DNA from: Nereocystis luetkeana
Taxonomy: Eukaryota > Sar > Phaeophyceae > Laminariales > Laminariaceae
Direction: 5' to 3'
DNA: 64,000 bases
NCBI GenBank assembly: GCA_031213475.1
Contig: JARUPZ010000017.1
Coordinates: forward strand, 9,685,587-9,749,586
Shown here one piece after another: positions 23,554 to 35,260 of this stretch. Numbering within the stretch: the first letter of the stretch is position 1; every line of letters begins with the position of its first letter. The position numbers were made by a program, and so were the translations under genes. The notes beneath the pieces are model-generated. The model was not told the DNA's origin and ran no database searches. It saw nothing but the letters and a program-made list of their open reading frames with translations.

Positions 23554-23559
23554 TAGTCG

Positions 23560-25280
23560 GCCGTCCGGCAGACGTGCAGTCATGGGTGTAGCTTTAAAGT
23601 CGACGACTCACAAAAACCGAGCGCTGTTGCTATTTTTTTTCGTTTGACATCCGACGATGTGCAGCATGAGCTTCAACGTTCATCACCTTTAAAAAATATA
23701 TATATATATTTGTATATATATGTACTTCGAAGTATATATATGTATGTATATTCCCCGAAAAAAGAAGAAAACCAAGGAAGATATATATAAAAAAGGAAAC
23801 CTACCTGCTATGCCCGACGTCTCACTCCCTTCCGTACCTTACTCCCTGCTCGATTGACCGAGCTATTTTTGTTATTTGTTACTTGTTATCGTTGTGCTTC
23901 CCTTTCGTCAATCCGCAGCATGACCTTCAGTGCCTAAGCAACTGATTGGCGTGTTGGTATTTTTTCGCGACGATTAAAACACACGTCGGGCCAAAAACGC
24001 GCCACGTCAGATGCAAACACGCAGAACCTCCGCAAAGAACCGCACGCGACTACCCTGCCAACAAGTAACTATTAATAGTCACTGTATCAACCAGCCAACT
24101 TATATCTAGTTGTTGTAATGCCTAGCCAACTACACCAACTAGTCTGTCTCTGCATCGTCCAGCCAACTAGTGGGTGGTCGCCGTGATACCCAGCCGAATA
24201 CTACCTAGTTGCTACAATGCCGAGCAGAAACAACTACTCAGTCGCTGTAAAACCTAACCAACACCCAACTAGTCGCTGCTATACCTAGGCAACTAATAAC
24301 CAGTCGGCGGCGACCTATAGTCAGCCAACTCTCAATCCTACCCAAGGGGAGTAAACGGCGACGGACACCCCCCGGAACGAATATCCGAGCCGAGTTTTTC
24401 AAGTAGTACCAGGGTAGTAGAATGTCTTTGGAAATATCTGGACAGGATGTGCACGCTCCCGGTCTTCGAGAAATTCAGCTTGGGAAAACCGTTCGAGATG
24501 GTGTGTTGTCGTGTCGCTCGTGTGGTTCGACACATAGGCGGGGGAGCTATGTTCTCGCAACACGACGGATCCGACTCGCACGGGCATTCTACAATCGGTT
24601 CGAGCGGGAGATCAGAAAACGAAATGATGGATCGGGTGACTAGGTTTTGGTTCGACTAGCCCTAGAATTCTAGCGGTTTTCGTTTGTTTCTTATTCGGTT
24701 GTTCGATTGGGGGGGGGGGGAGGGGCGACAGCGGCAGTACTGATACTTGACACCGCTAGTGACGAGAGTAGGAAGGAGACGGCAAAGGGTGTGGCTCAAG
24801 TGAGTTACAGGTAATTGGGTGAGGTACAGAGTTCCTACACTAAAATCAAGTGACTTATACGTGCTACGTACCTCCGTAGGGCAAACACGCGTCGAAAAAA
24901 AAAGAAGGGAGTTGGACTTCGCGCATACGTAGGGTTTCCTTTTTTTTTACTTCGTTTTGGTTAGTTTTCCCTTTTTGTTGTTGCTCCTTTCGGACATTGT
25001 TTATGTTAGGGTCAACGTTGAAGCCCATGCTATAAACATCGTCGGGCGGTGAAACGCAAATGTTATCAACTGCATGGACAGCGTCGCCGATTGTCCGCCA
25101 GGAGCCGACCCGACCCGACTCTTGCCGTGTTTTTTTTTTTTTTCTCTCTTTTTTCCTTGTTGTTCGTTTCTGTGTATTTTCTACTATTCCGGGGCGTCAT
25201 AGAAATGCATACCTGGTACCAGGTACCAGGTATTGATCATAGCTCACAACGGGCCCAAAACCCATGCACCCCCCTATTTT
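23560..25280. other. Intron 3 body
   Basis: AT-rich TATATA block at 23695-23790, then repeated ACTAGTCGCT / CAGCCAACT motifs at 24060-24340. A frame at 24447-24659 ends SENEMMDRVTRFWFD and looks protein-like but has no homology I recognise. Confidence 0.4.
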
Positions 25281-25620
25281 TACACACCATAAACATTTAA
25301 TATTTTTTCCCCATCCCCTTCTTCTATCTTCGCACGTCTTTTTCTCTCTCCTTCCTATTACGGGGGACCATAGCAAATAGGGCCTACCTTATACACGAAA
25401 AACTATGTATTTACCTATTTTACCCACAATGTTTGGTCCTATTTACTATGTTCCCCCGTGTAATAGACGTAACTCTGATCCGGGGTCGCATATCAATAGC
25501 AGTCTGTATTCCCCCTTCATCACTACGGTTCGTGCCTTGGAAAGCATTTTTATCGCTATTAAAAGGAGACTCCTGCCCTTGACGCCCTCGTCGACTGGCA
25601 TCGAATAACGCCTACCAGGT
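25280..25620 (+). repeat. R7 copy carrying MITE1 copy 10
   Basis: TCTATCTTCGCACGTCTTTT, MITE1, then GTAACTCTGATCCGGGGTCG ... TCACTACGGTTCGTGCCTTG; the same order is found without the MITE at 62300-62412. Confidence 0.55.
25358..25463. mobile_element. MITE1 copy 10
   Basis: TTACGGGGGACCATAGCAAA ... TTACTATGTTCCCCCGTGTAA; inserted in an R7 repeat copy about 220 bp before exon 4. Confidence 0.8.
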
Positions 25621-25684
25621 ACCTGGCACTTGGGTCTGATTTCTGTTGTCCCCCGTGATTTGCACTCCTCGCAACTTTCAACAG

Positions 25685-25783
25685 GAAGGCGCTAAAGTAC
25701 CCACCAGCGGACGCGGAAGACTTCGCCAGGGTTTACACCAGGGGAGGGTACACCTACGTCCCCGACAGTAAATCGCCGCGAAA
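25685..25783 (+). CDS. Exon 4
   Basis: Acceptor TTTCAACAG; the encoded segment includes KALKYPPADAEDFARVYTRG and GYTYVPDSKSPRK. Phase 2 in. Two donors are possible: AAA then GTAATC (end 25783, phase 2, which fits exon 5) or ACA then GTAAAT (end 25767, phase 1, which would need another exon). I chose the phase-consistent one. Confidence 0.6.
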
Positions 25784-26015
25784 GTAATCGCGAATAAATC
25801 GCGAGACAAATAGAGCTGGGGGGGGGCTTGGGGGGGTGATGTCGATGTTGTGGCGTAAGCACGGTTCGTTGTTGTTAGTGTTGTTTTTTTTGGCAGTTTT
25901 TGTTGGCCGTATTCGAAATAATATTAGCTGCTCGTCAACCGCGACAGATTCGGTATGGGCTTATTTTTCCATGTCCCAGTAAAATCGACGTACATATGCC
26001 AATAGTGTGTGGGGG

Positions 26016-26560
26016 GGGGGGTGTACTCGATAGGAGAGATGTACTCGATCTCATGCATGGCCGTAGCCGTGTGACCATAGACCCTCGCATCCCTACATAT
26101 GCCGGGACGGAGCATGTCGGGTTTTCACCGACCTGGCAGATATTGCTTGCAGTATGCGCGAAGCGCCGTGAGGTGTCCGGCGAGTCGCATGAAGGGTGAG
26201 CTGCATCCTACTAAGAACCGATTTTGAGGCGGACTTGCATATATATGAATGAAAGCTTCAATGAGTTGATTTAATTTCCGGTGTAGGCAATTCCAGAGAC
26301 AGCAATGGGAGTACTATGCAACTGCCTCTTGGGTGCCTTACCTTGAACACTACGTGATGCGATCAATCCCCTTGTGCGGGGTAAAGGTTGTTCGCCTCGC
26401 ACAAATGATCTAACTCGACCACCAGCTGTGGGAGACCGCCAGGAAAAGAAAACAAAAGAAAATACAGGGCCCCGATAGTCTAGCTCAAGTAGGGAGCGGC
26501 ATGTTTGACAGTGTCGTCGCCAACCGACGCCAACCCAACCTAGATATACCAGTCATGTTT
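26016..26560 (+). repeat. R3, near full-length
   Basis: G run, TACTCGATAGGAGAGATGTA ... CCAACCGACGCCAACCCAAC. Intron 4. Confidence 0.75.
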
Positions 26561-26564
26561 TGTA

Positions 26565-26830
26565 TGGAGGGGGGAGGGTGTACTCGATATCATGACAGGG
26601 CCGTCTTCGTATGGCCATAGACCCTCGCATTATCCCTACAATGACGGGACGGAGCACGTGAGGTTTTCACCGACCAGGCAGACAATGCTTGCACCAACAA
26701 GCGCCAAGCGCCCGTGAGGTATTCGGCGAGTCGCGTGAAGGGTGAGATGCATCCCACTACTACTGTATGAAGAACGGCTTCTGAGGCGGGCTTCCTTGCG
26801 TTTGGATGACAGCTTCGAATTCATCTGTGG
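26565..26830 (+). repeat. R3 fragment
   Basis: Second, shorter copy directly after the full one (TGTACTCGATATCATGACAG ... GGATGACAGCTTCGAATTC). Confidence 0.65.
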
Positions 26831-27271
26831 GGAGAGGGGGGGTGACAAACCGACACACATGGACTGGGGATATATCCTGGATGCGGCGTTATGGGGCAAA
26901 ACGTGAGGGTAGATTTGCACAGTATCAGGCACCTATTGCCTGGTATGCCGTATGTGAGAAAGTTATCCTCAGAGTAGAAAAAGTTAGATCGAGTGTAGGG
27001 CGGAGGCTGGTGAGTGGACCCCGACGTAAATCGCGCACGCTAAAAACGTGCCAGGCACCTGGTACTTTACACGTATGGCTTCCTCGGTTTGTTTTCCTGT
27101 GTAAGAGAGGTACTCGCCCTCTTGACTACGTGCGCACGCGTGTCGTATGCATTACCTGGTATGAGTTTATTTTCAGTTGGGCAATGTCGAAGGACACACG
27201 TCATTAAAAACACACCAGGCAGGAGGATGGCCACATGTTTGCTATCGAACCGAGTCCAACGGCATTTGGCC

Positions 27272-27472
27272 GTAGCTGTTCACGGGTCGGGCCGAACCTC
27301 GCGGATCAGGTGGGGCCTGATTGGGTAGCGGTGACCGGAACCAGGCCCGACCCATCATATTTTGGAAACCTCCTTGCCCGATCTGACCGTACCCGACCCG
27401 GCCCGTTAGGTTTCGAAAACTTCCTGACCAGAGCAGCCGTGGGTTGGGGTCATGACCCGTGAAGAGCCCTGA
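27272..27472. mobile_element. R4 copy
   Basis: AGCTGTTCACGGGTCGGGCC ... TCATGACCCGTGAAGAGCCC; inverted ends TTCACGGGTC and GACCCGTGAA. Confidence 0.65.
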
Positions 27473-27679
27473 AACACCACCATCTGATCCTGATAAAGAC
27501 GGATGCATAAAGCCAAATTCCAACATAAGCTACAGCATCATATACCCGAATACTGAATAACAGGAGGAGTGATTTACCAAGGTCGTGAACTGAATTCCAG
27601 GGGAGCTGCTCGTCGCGTGCCCGAGACAACAGCCACGCACAGCGGACCTAACGCCGCTGCAGGCTTGTTGACTTGGCTA

Positions 27680-27807
27680 TTAGGGGGGCGACCATAGTTA
27701 ATAGGACCTACCTGGTACCAGGTATGGTATACATAAAAACCTACCAGGTATATATTTAACCATTTTCACTAACAATATTTGGTCCTATTAACTATGGTCC
27801 CCCGTAA
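27680..27807. mobile_element. MITE1 copy 11 with two scar insertions
   Basis: Ends TTAGGGGGGCGACCATAGTT and TTAACTATGGTCCCCCGTAA. The interior carries CCTGGTACCAGGTA after GACCTA and CCAGGTA after AACCTA; deleting both restores the consensus exactly. Confidence 0.85.
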
Positions 27808-27829
27808 CATTAGACAAGACAACTTTCCC

Positions 27830-29230
27830 CGGACTCCATATTCCAAGAGAATCCACAGCAGAGTGCATCATAGTAACCCTTTACTTGACGTTCAGGACAC
27901 GCGTCCGAACCTCACTTCGAACGTTCACGTTTTTTTTTTTTAAAACAGAAACGCTTGCGAGACGTGCGCCCCTCAAAACATGTGGCTTCCTTTGGTTCCC
28001 CCACAGGTATACAAAAACTTATTTGAAACAAAACGGTTAGGTCCAGGTGCGGCCGTATGCGATGTCGTTACGCCATAACAGCATACTACCGGCAACACAG
28101 AGGCGTAACGGCGTATGTATCTGTCGTTGTACAGAGTAGCACTTGACAGGTGTTTTGTTTTTTTTCCCCCCGGGCATAACTCGGACAGAACGTTACGTGC
28201 AGGCATCGAATCAGGCGAAGAGGTCACCGTGACTATACGCAGGATGGAGTAGCTCTTGGGCCGAACGGAGGTTCAGGGTGTGCAGCAGTGTACCTGGTAC
28301 GCTAATAAGGTTATCCCTTTCAGGACTGCAGTCCCGTTTTGGGGACAAACTACTTGGGATTAGAGTGGATTGTCCCCAAAACGGGACTGCGGTAGGTACC
28401 AAAAGCGAGTCGGCGAGACAGGCTCCAAAACTGAAAAGGTCATAAGGTTTCATGTTTCATATTATACTCCTGGATAGATCGCCAATCCCTACGAGTAAAT
28501 TCGCACGTATGTACTCGTAGATCTTTCGGGGGCAGATATTTCTGGATATATTCCTGGGATCCTTGTGATCTACCAAGTGGTAGTTAATAATATGATGCCG
28601 CGGTGGAAGTAGGATAATCTGCATGGTCTAGCACGTACCACATGGTTCCTGGGTTGGATCTGTACCACAATTATATACATGTCCTACGCAGCATCCCATG
28701 ACGGCAGGTTAAATAGGATCCAGATCATATCATACGCAGAATAGGCGAATGGGTAGATCGCGATCTGTCCAACATGGGAAGATGCGTGAAAGGTTTCAAA
28801 CGGCCACTCGTCAGAGCGCGCAAGGATCATGATTTATTTTTTCAAATGAATGGTTGCAGGCTACCAGATACGAAGTACATACCGTTCCAGCATATTTTAC
28901 TCGCCGCGGTGTATTCTGCTGATGGCGACCTCGAAGACGATGGCAGCTCGAGCTGCGAGCTGGGCACATACGACACCCCCCCCCTCCAAGCAACAACCAC
29001 GCGGCGAAGCAACCCAAACGAGATCTGGATCTAATAAATGCCCCAAATGTAGACGCCTCGCAAGGTTTTGGAAACCCTTTCAATTTTTAATTCCACCGCA
29101 TCCGCGCGGTGTCCCGATGTGCCGTGTGCTTGTTTCCGTGAGCACGGTGTACGGTGTACGCTGGGAAACACTTTGACGCTGGAATGGCGTGCGGGTGGGG
29201 AATGACAACCGCTGGAGCCTTTTTGTCGCT
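27830..29230. other. Intron 4 middle
   Basis: A SINE-A-like T-arm remnant at 27890-27960 (CGTCCGAACCTCACTTCGAA), a TTAA palindrome at 28311, then GATC-rich sequence. A plus frame 28774-29034 shows no recognised motif. Confidence 0.4.
28311..28394. mobile_element. TTAA palindrome (R2), right end truncated
   Basis: TTATCCCTTTCAGGACTGCA ... ACGGGACTGCGGTAG; the AAAAGGGTTAA end is missing. Confidence 0.7.
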
Positions 29231-29341
29231 TGCTCCAAGAGCGTCGATAAGATGCAGCCCCTGCAGCCATCTCGCTTGGAGGGCGTCCTCGCTCCGCCAC
29301 AGCAGTACACGGTCAGTTTACGCTGCTACATGTCGCTCGCG

Positions 29342-29402
<61 letters not shown>

Positions 29403-29845
29403 ACAGCGCACTACAGAGCAGTGCGGTTTAGGCTCCTGCAATATAGCTACTGCTGCATCTCCAGAACGGACCAGTTTCCCAGCCAGGCATCGATAAGATG
29501 CGACCCCTGCAGCACTCTCTTGGCGAGCATCTTCTCTCGAGCTACATAAAGCAGTGTCGCCTGTGCCCTTTCCACCGCATTACAGAGCAGCACGGCACGT
29601 AACTCCTGCAACAGCTATACTGCCTTGTGTTTTCGAGAAGAGACCAGTTTCCCAGTCACAGGCATAGGTGAGATATAACCGCTGCAAGTCATCTCGCTTG
29701 CAGGGCGTCCTCTTTCCTCTGCAGCTGTTGCTGGTACCAGTCAATCTGCTGTACATGTCGTTCGTGCGTCTTTGCTGGTGCTCCAATATGCTGTGGTACC
29801 AGCGAACTACAGAGCAGTACCCAGACTCCTAGAGCAGTAGACCTG
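29230..29845 (+). repeat. Three diverged tandem units, one with (CTG)n
   Basis: Each unit has GATAAGATGC/AGGTGAGATATAAC, CCCTGCAGC and ACTACAGAGCAG; unit 1 contains a (CTG)n expansion at 29347-29402. Confidence 0.6.
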
Positions 29846-30259
29846 CCGTCATCTGTTGACTGTTGACGCGACCACTCACCCAGTCAGATCGGTTGGTCTC
29901 CAGGGTATGCCCCCTATTAATCAGAAACAACAGTTTTCGCAGTGCCTCTACAGAGTAACTCCCACCGCTACACGAGTACCACAAATAAATGACACCACAT
30001 TTACGTGCCAAACTATAATACTACTGCTGTACTTCAAAATTCAAAATTACGAAATTTGTGGATACCAGGTCCCCTTCCCCTAGATAGTACCGCCTCATTA
30101 CACGCATGTTCAAGGTCAACATAGGTGACTCACTCCGTTCCCCGAAGACTCGAGACACCAACCCACCTCGGTGTGTCCTCCACAACACAACCTCAAAAGA
30201 GAGAACCTGCCCGGGGCTCCGCCCCACAAATTGAGGCTAAAATATTTCAGAGCATCCTG

Positions 30260-30356
30260 TTAACCCATTTAGAACCGCGGTCCCGTTTTGGGGACAGACC
30301 ACTCAAATTCCAAGTAGGTTGCCCCCGAAACGGGACTGCGGTCCCAAAAGGGTTAA
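30260..30356. mobile_element. TTAA palindrome (R2)
   Basis: TTAACCCATTTAGAACCGCG ... GTCCCAAAAGGGTTAA; both TTAA flanks intact. 300 bp before exon 5. Confidence 0.8.
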
Positions 30357-30661
30357 TAGAGCTGCTGCTCGAAGGCCTACGAGGTGTATCTCTTCGCATA
30401 CTGCTGTTGTACCAGGTAGATCGTGCAGCAGGAGGTATATCACAGCAGTGGACAATTACCTGGTACAGGGTAGGTCGTGCGTTGTACCAGGTACATCTGT
30501 AACCCCGCCCCCCCCGCTCCCCCTCCCCCCTCCCACCCTTATCGAAAGGGATGCGTGGTCAATGGTGAAATGGCTACGGCGAGCAACAAATGAGTACGCC
30601 CCCCCCCCCCCCCCCCCCCCCCCCCCCGCGCGCTTCTCCGTCGCCCTCCTTGCTTTTTCAG

Positions 30662-31045
30662 GAGCTTCATCAACTCCTCGGTGCTTCGACAGCGGAATGT
30701 AGAAGAGTCTCGGGTCAGCAGCAGCAGCATCGGCAGCAGCAGCAGCAGCAAGCCTCCCGTTAGTGCTAGGAGGGAGACAGGGATCAGCGAGGCAGGGCAG
30801 GAGAGAGGGGCGGGGAAGGGGACAGGGAGGGGCAGGGCTAGGGTTGATGGACCTGGATATATCGCAGCCGAGGCAGAGTTGGGGGGGCAGGAACAGGAGG
30901 AGGAGGAGGAGGAGGAGGAGGAGGAGGAGGTGGAGGAGGAAGAGGAGGAGGAGGAGGAGGAGGAGGAGGAGAAGGAAGGGGAGGAGAATGGGGCACTTCG
31001 ACCGGAGGCCCCCGCCGCGAGCTTCGTGCGACACGCGTGTTCTCC
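30662..31045 (+). CDS. Exon 5: Ser-rich and acidic linker
   Basis: Acceptor TTGCTTTTTCAG, donor GTGAGT at 31046. It encodes SFINSSVLRQRNVEESR, a serine-rich stretch from AGC repeats, a Gly/Arg-rich part and then a glutamate run from GAG/GAA repeats at 30894-30975. Phase 2 in and out; junction codon CC+G joins to exon 6. The glutamate run is long enough to act as a flexible acidic spacer before the catalytic region. Confidence 0.65.
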
Positions 31046-31379
31046 GTGAGTTGATCAAAGTCCATTCGTGGCGTTATGATAGCGCTGCAGTGGTCATTGT
31101 GGTAGCCGCGGCGTTTTTTGTGTTGGTGGTGTTGGCGGTGGTGTTGGCGGTGGTGTTGGCGGTGTTGGCTGTACATATGCAGGACGCCTACGAACACTGG
31201 TACGAAAATATGAAACTGGAAAGCTAGTGAAGGCTGGATTTATTTTTCGAGAATGGGTGTGTTTTACACCAACGTCATATATCTATAGCGGCTCCCGATT
31301 TTTTCTTCTTGTTTTCGGTAGAATATCAGCCTGCCTTTTCTCACTGCTCGTTTTCTTGGTAAGTGTCTTGTACCGTATT

Positions 31380-31620
31380 GATGGTGCTGGAGTTGGTGTT
31401 GGTGTGGGTGGTGTTGGTGTTGGTGTTGGTGTGGGTGGTGTTGGTGTTGGTGTTAGTGCCAGTGGTGGTGGAGTTGTCGCGTTGGCGGTGGTGGTGTTGT
31501 CGCAGTGGTGTTGGCGGTGGTGTTGGCGTTGGTGGTGGTGTTGTCGTGTTGGTGGTGTTGGTGTTGGTGATGGTGGTGTTGGTGGTGGTGGCGGTTGGTT
31601 GGCGGTATTTGTTGAGTGTA
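31380..31620 (+). repeat. (GGTGTT)n-type repeat
   Basis: GTTGGTGTTGGTGTGGGTGG-like repeats, intron 5. Confidence 0.85.
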
Positions 31621-32179
31621 CTCGTGTCCTTGCGCGTGGAAATATTTATGTAACGATGCGGAGGAATACGTAAAGATAAAGAGGCATGTTTCTCAATGAT
31701 TCTTTCCAGCATCACCCGTGCCGACCAGGCACTTTATCTCTTCATCTGTTGGTTACGGGATGTGATTTTTTGGGGAGGTGGTTGTTGTTGGTGGTGGTGG
31801 TGGTGGTTGGGGGCAGTCTTTTTCCGTAGGGGTTTGAGTTGGGCTGAACTTCACGGGTAATCTTTAGTTGGATTAGTTGGATGTGGCGGAGCAAGCCAAC
31901 TAACTGAATTGTTTTTGCATTTGCTGTATAACATTAAAAAACCCAAATGCAAGCCACCATCGCGCCAGTCCTTGGCAAGTACTGTACGACAGCTTCGCTA
32001 AAAATAATTTTGCTTGCAACTAACTGTATTATCTAGCCAACAAATAACGATGAAGGGTTTGCGATGGGCAACGGAATCGTCTGCATGCGGTGGTGTGATG
32101 TCGAGGCGGGATGCTGGTTTTCTTTCCTCGGGCGGCCAAGGTTTTGCTTGTTTTTTTTTCTGCCTGCGTCGTGTGAGTG

Positions 32180-32520
32180 CGTGCGTGCTTGGTTGGTTGA
32201 TCCGTCGGTTGATTGATAGGTTGGTTGATTGGCTGGTCGATCGGTCGGTCGATTTTGGTTGGTTGGTTGGTAGGTCGGTCGGTCGGTCGATTTATGGGTG
32301 GGTTGGTTGGTTGGTCGGTCGGTGTGTTGGTTGGTTGGTTGGTTAGTCGGTCAGTGGATTCACTATTTTCTTGGTTGATTGGTCGGTTGATGAGTTGTTT
32401 GGTCGGTTAGTTGGTCCGTTGATTAATCGGTCGGTTGATTTGTTGGTTGGTTGGTGGTTGGCTGGTTGGCTGGTTGGTGGCTGATTGACTGTTTGGTTGG
32501 TTATTTTAGTTGGTTTTCTG
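32180..32520 (+). repeat. (GGTT)n degenerate repeat
   Basis: GGTTGGTT/GGTCGGTC tetranucleotide repeats, directly before the C-rich tract at the exon 6 acceptor. Confidence 0.85.
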
Positions 32521-32758
32521 GTTGTTCGTTCGATGCTCCCTCGTCAACCCCCCCCCCCCCCCCTCTACTCCCTCCTCGTCCCTCCCCATCCTCATCTTCT
32601 CCCCACCCATCCCCACCCGGATTCTCATCCTCCCTTTCCACCCCCTCCCCCCCCCCGCCACCTCCCCTCACTCCCCTGACCATTCCCACCCTGCTTCCCA
32701 CCAACTCTTCCCCTTCCCCTCCCCACCCCCCCCTTCCCCGCCCATCCTCTCTCAATAG

Positions 32759-32913
32759 GCTGTCAGGACCGTTGTGGAAATCCGTGGGCACGTTGTTGGG
32801 GTGGCCGGAGGACCGGGCGAAGGGTCTGGTAGCCTTTGGAGGCGTTTATTACAAGCCGCGGGACGCCCCCGACACCGCCAAGCCCAAGAGGGAGCTCTGC
32901 CCTGAGCGAGCCG
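32759..32913 (+). CDS. Exon 6: start of the conserved synthase region
   Basis: Acceptor CTCTCAATAG after a 200-bp C-rich tract, donor GTGAGT at 32914. It encodes LSGPLWKSVGTLLGWPEDRA followed by GLVAFGGVYYK and a basic linker. The pattern resembles the segment that precedes the catalytic domain in plant and algal RluA-like synthases (an AFGAVYYK-like motif). Phase 2 in, phase 1 out. Confidence 0.8.
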
Positions 32914-34400
32914 GTGAGTTCATGGTTTTGTTTTTTACGCGATAAATTAGTCGGGCCTTTTTAATGTTCACAGTCTAAAATTTTAGTAGTACAGTGCATG
33001 TACATGTAAAAAATGCTCTTATTTCACACCATTTGCAATACTTCGCCAGTGATCGCGGGTCGTTTTTCGCACTCTCTCCTGCGGAGCATACAGGAGGGGG
33101 CGCGGGTACACTATGGCGCAAGTTTGGGTCTCAGCCGGGCTGCTCGGTGGCGCGTGCCCTGCGCATCCCGATCCGCTCGCGCTGTTTTTTGTTTTTCAAG
33201 GAATTGCTGTCCGCCCTGCTGAGCCAAGCAGGCCCATGAAAACCCCTAGAATACGTAAAATGATATTTTCATCTTCTTGAAATCATTTTTTTGCTTCTTG
33301 TTTTTTTGCTCTGCCGAAGTTTCTGAGGTACCACGGGAGCCCTCGAAGGTCAGACAGCCACGGTGTAATATCGGCCGCTTTTCCCTTTGTGACAGCCACG
33401 AACGATGCTTTCGTGTGTGCGTGTGCGTGAGCGTGTGCCATCGTAGGGTCCCCACCAGGGGAGCAGCAGGAATCAGAAACACAGTCAGTCCCACAAAGAG
33501 AGAGGTGAAGTTTCAGTTTTCTTTCTTCTCTGTTTAGGTTTGTCCTCCTTTGCTGTGCTGCTTGCTGCTCCTGGGAACCTGTTTCACACCGCAAGCGCTT
33601 TTTACGTCGTGGCAGCCATGGTATAGCATCAGCCGTACTTCAAGATGTGTGTGTGTGTGTGTTTTTTGAGACAGCTACGAATGGTGCTTGTGTGCGTGCG
33701 TGCTTCTTTGTGTGCGTGTATGCAATCCTGAGCACAAGCTGTTCGATTCCAACCCACGGTTCCTCTGGGTTTCGAAGACACTGGGTTTCGAAGACACCCG
33801 CGCAGCACAGAAGCGGTGCAATGACAACGACAGCGGCAACAACAGCAGCAGCAACGGTGTAACAGCAGCGAGCAAAGCCCCACAGAGTATCAATTACACT
33901 GGATTGCCTGCTGTGTTCTCTCTCCCTTTTCAACTTGCAACACCCCCGGGGTTTGGAGTCGTCAATCACATCCCGAAGGAGAACCTTGCACGCCCAGGCT
34001 ACATCAGTTATACCAGGTAAATATTATCAAGGCCACGGTTAGCTTTGACTCGCCTAACAACAATATGCTCCTATCATAGCGTGTCCGACGATGCTGCTGC
34101 TGCTGCTGATGCTGCTGCTGCTACTGCTGCTGCGCTGTATCGCGCATGTAGGATACCACTCTGTCCGGAAGTGCATGGGGCCTGTGGGTACAGTATCCAT
34201 ACGAACCCAGGCTGGGCTAGCATCCCTGTTTTTCACTGTTTGTTTCGTCTCTCTCTCGATCTCCCTCTCCACCCCTCCACCCCTCACCTCCTCTCTCTCT
34301 ACCTCCCCCCCCCCCCCGTCTGTCTCTCTCTGTCTTCCTCCGTCTCCTTGTCTGTCCGTTACTGTCTCCGTGTTTTGGTCGGTGCTACTAGTGGTGGTAG

Positions 34401-34471
34401 GGGAGTACCTTCGCATCTTCTCGGAGCCTAGGAGATTCCCCGCCTGGTTCGGCGTCGATTGGGAAAGCAGG
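34401..34471 (+). CDS. Exon 7
   Basis: Encodes GEYLRIFSEPRRFPAWFGVD then WESR. The arrangement (YLR, basic PRRFP, DWESR) is typical just before the catalytic domain of plant-type RluA homologues. Donor GTAAGC at 34472. An alternative acceptor 9 nt upstream keeps the same phase and would add three valines. Confidence 0.85.
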
Positions 34472-34724
34472 GTAAGCAAGACCTACTGCCTCTGTACTAT
34501 TTTGGTAGTGATAGACCCACTGCTATACCAGGGTAGTAATAAGCATAGCTACGCACTACAGTACCAGTAAACTTCTACGGTATGAACATTAGCTATTTAT
34601 CCTACGGGGTATGTTCTACTACTGCGTGCTATTTGTAGAGCTGCTGCTACACCATCCGAATTACAGGCAGCAGTAGCCCCACTGCTGTAGTTTTATTGGT
34701 ATGCACCAGGCCAAGACACCGGCA

Positions 34725-34815
34725 TTGTAGCGGACACCGACACTATTCCGCACACTGCCATCTTCGCCAAGCGATTTCACGGGCATTATTACGGACACCG
34801 GCAATATTGAGAAAC
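34725..34815 (+). repeat. R8 copy, partial
   Basis: TTCCGCACACTGCCATCTTC and GCCAAGCGATTTCACGGGCA match the other two copies; intron 7. Confidence 0.4.
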
Positions 34816-35021
34816 CCCTACCTGTACCTCTAGCAGGTGTTCCTGCTGTACTGTTGGTATACCTACTGCTGTAGCTATTGGTACAGCTAAGAGGTATTGC
34901 TGCTGTAGCTATTGGTGAAGCAGAGTAAGATGTGGCAGTACGCCGCACCGCTGTAATACTGTATGCCGCTCTGTGCGGAAATGTAAGAACACTTTGGTAT
35001 TCAAATCATTACCCGAACGTT

Positions 35022-35022
35022 C

Positions 35023-35085
<63 letters not shown>
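35022..35085 (+). repeat. (TAC)n microsatellite
   Basis: About 20 TAC triplets ending about 70 bp before the exon 8 acceptor. Confidence 0.95.
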
Positions 35086-35086
<1 letters not shown>

Positions 35087-35156
35087 CAGCTACCACTACT
35101 ACTGCTATTACTGACTACTACTACTCCTACTGACTACACTCACCTGTTATCAATAG

Positions 35157-35260
35157 ATAGTGTACGAGGAAGAAGACGTGATGCTGGTGAACAAGCCATC
35201 AGGGGTCCCCGCTCATGCCACCGTCGACAACTACCGCGAGAACATGCTGGCCGGCCTCAG
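35157..35260 (+). CDS. Exon 8: NKPSGVPAH motif, GC donor
   Basis: Encodes IVYEEEDVMLVNKPSGVPAH then ATVDNYRENMLAGL. The NKPSGVPAH stretch is the conserved N-terminal motif of the RluA fold. The exon ends CTCAG followed by GCAAGT, an excellent GC-type donor; no GT nearby fits the phase required by exon 9. Confidence 0.9.

Noticed and set aside
31227-31715. Gly/Val and Asn/Thr ORFs on both strands
   Set aside because: Products of the GGTGTT repeat in intron 5.
32014-32410. ORFs rich in Gly, Trp, Leu and Val
   Set aside because: They are translations of the (GGTT)n repeat.
33013-33240. Overlapping protein-like ORFs in intron 6
   Set aside because: They would need extra splices breaking the exon 6 to exon 7 phase match, and I recognise no motif.
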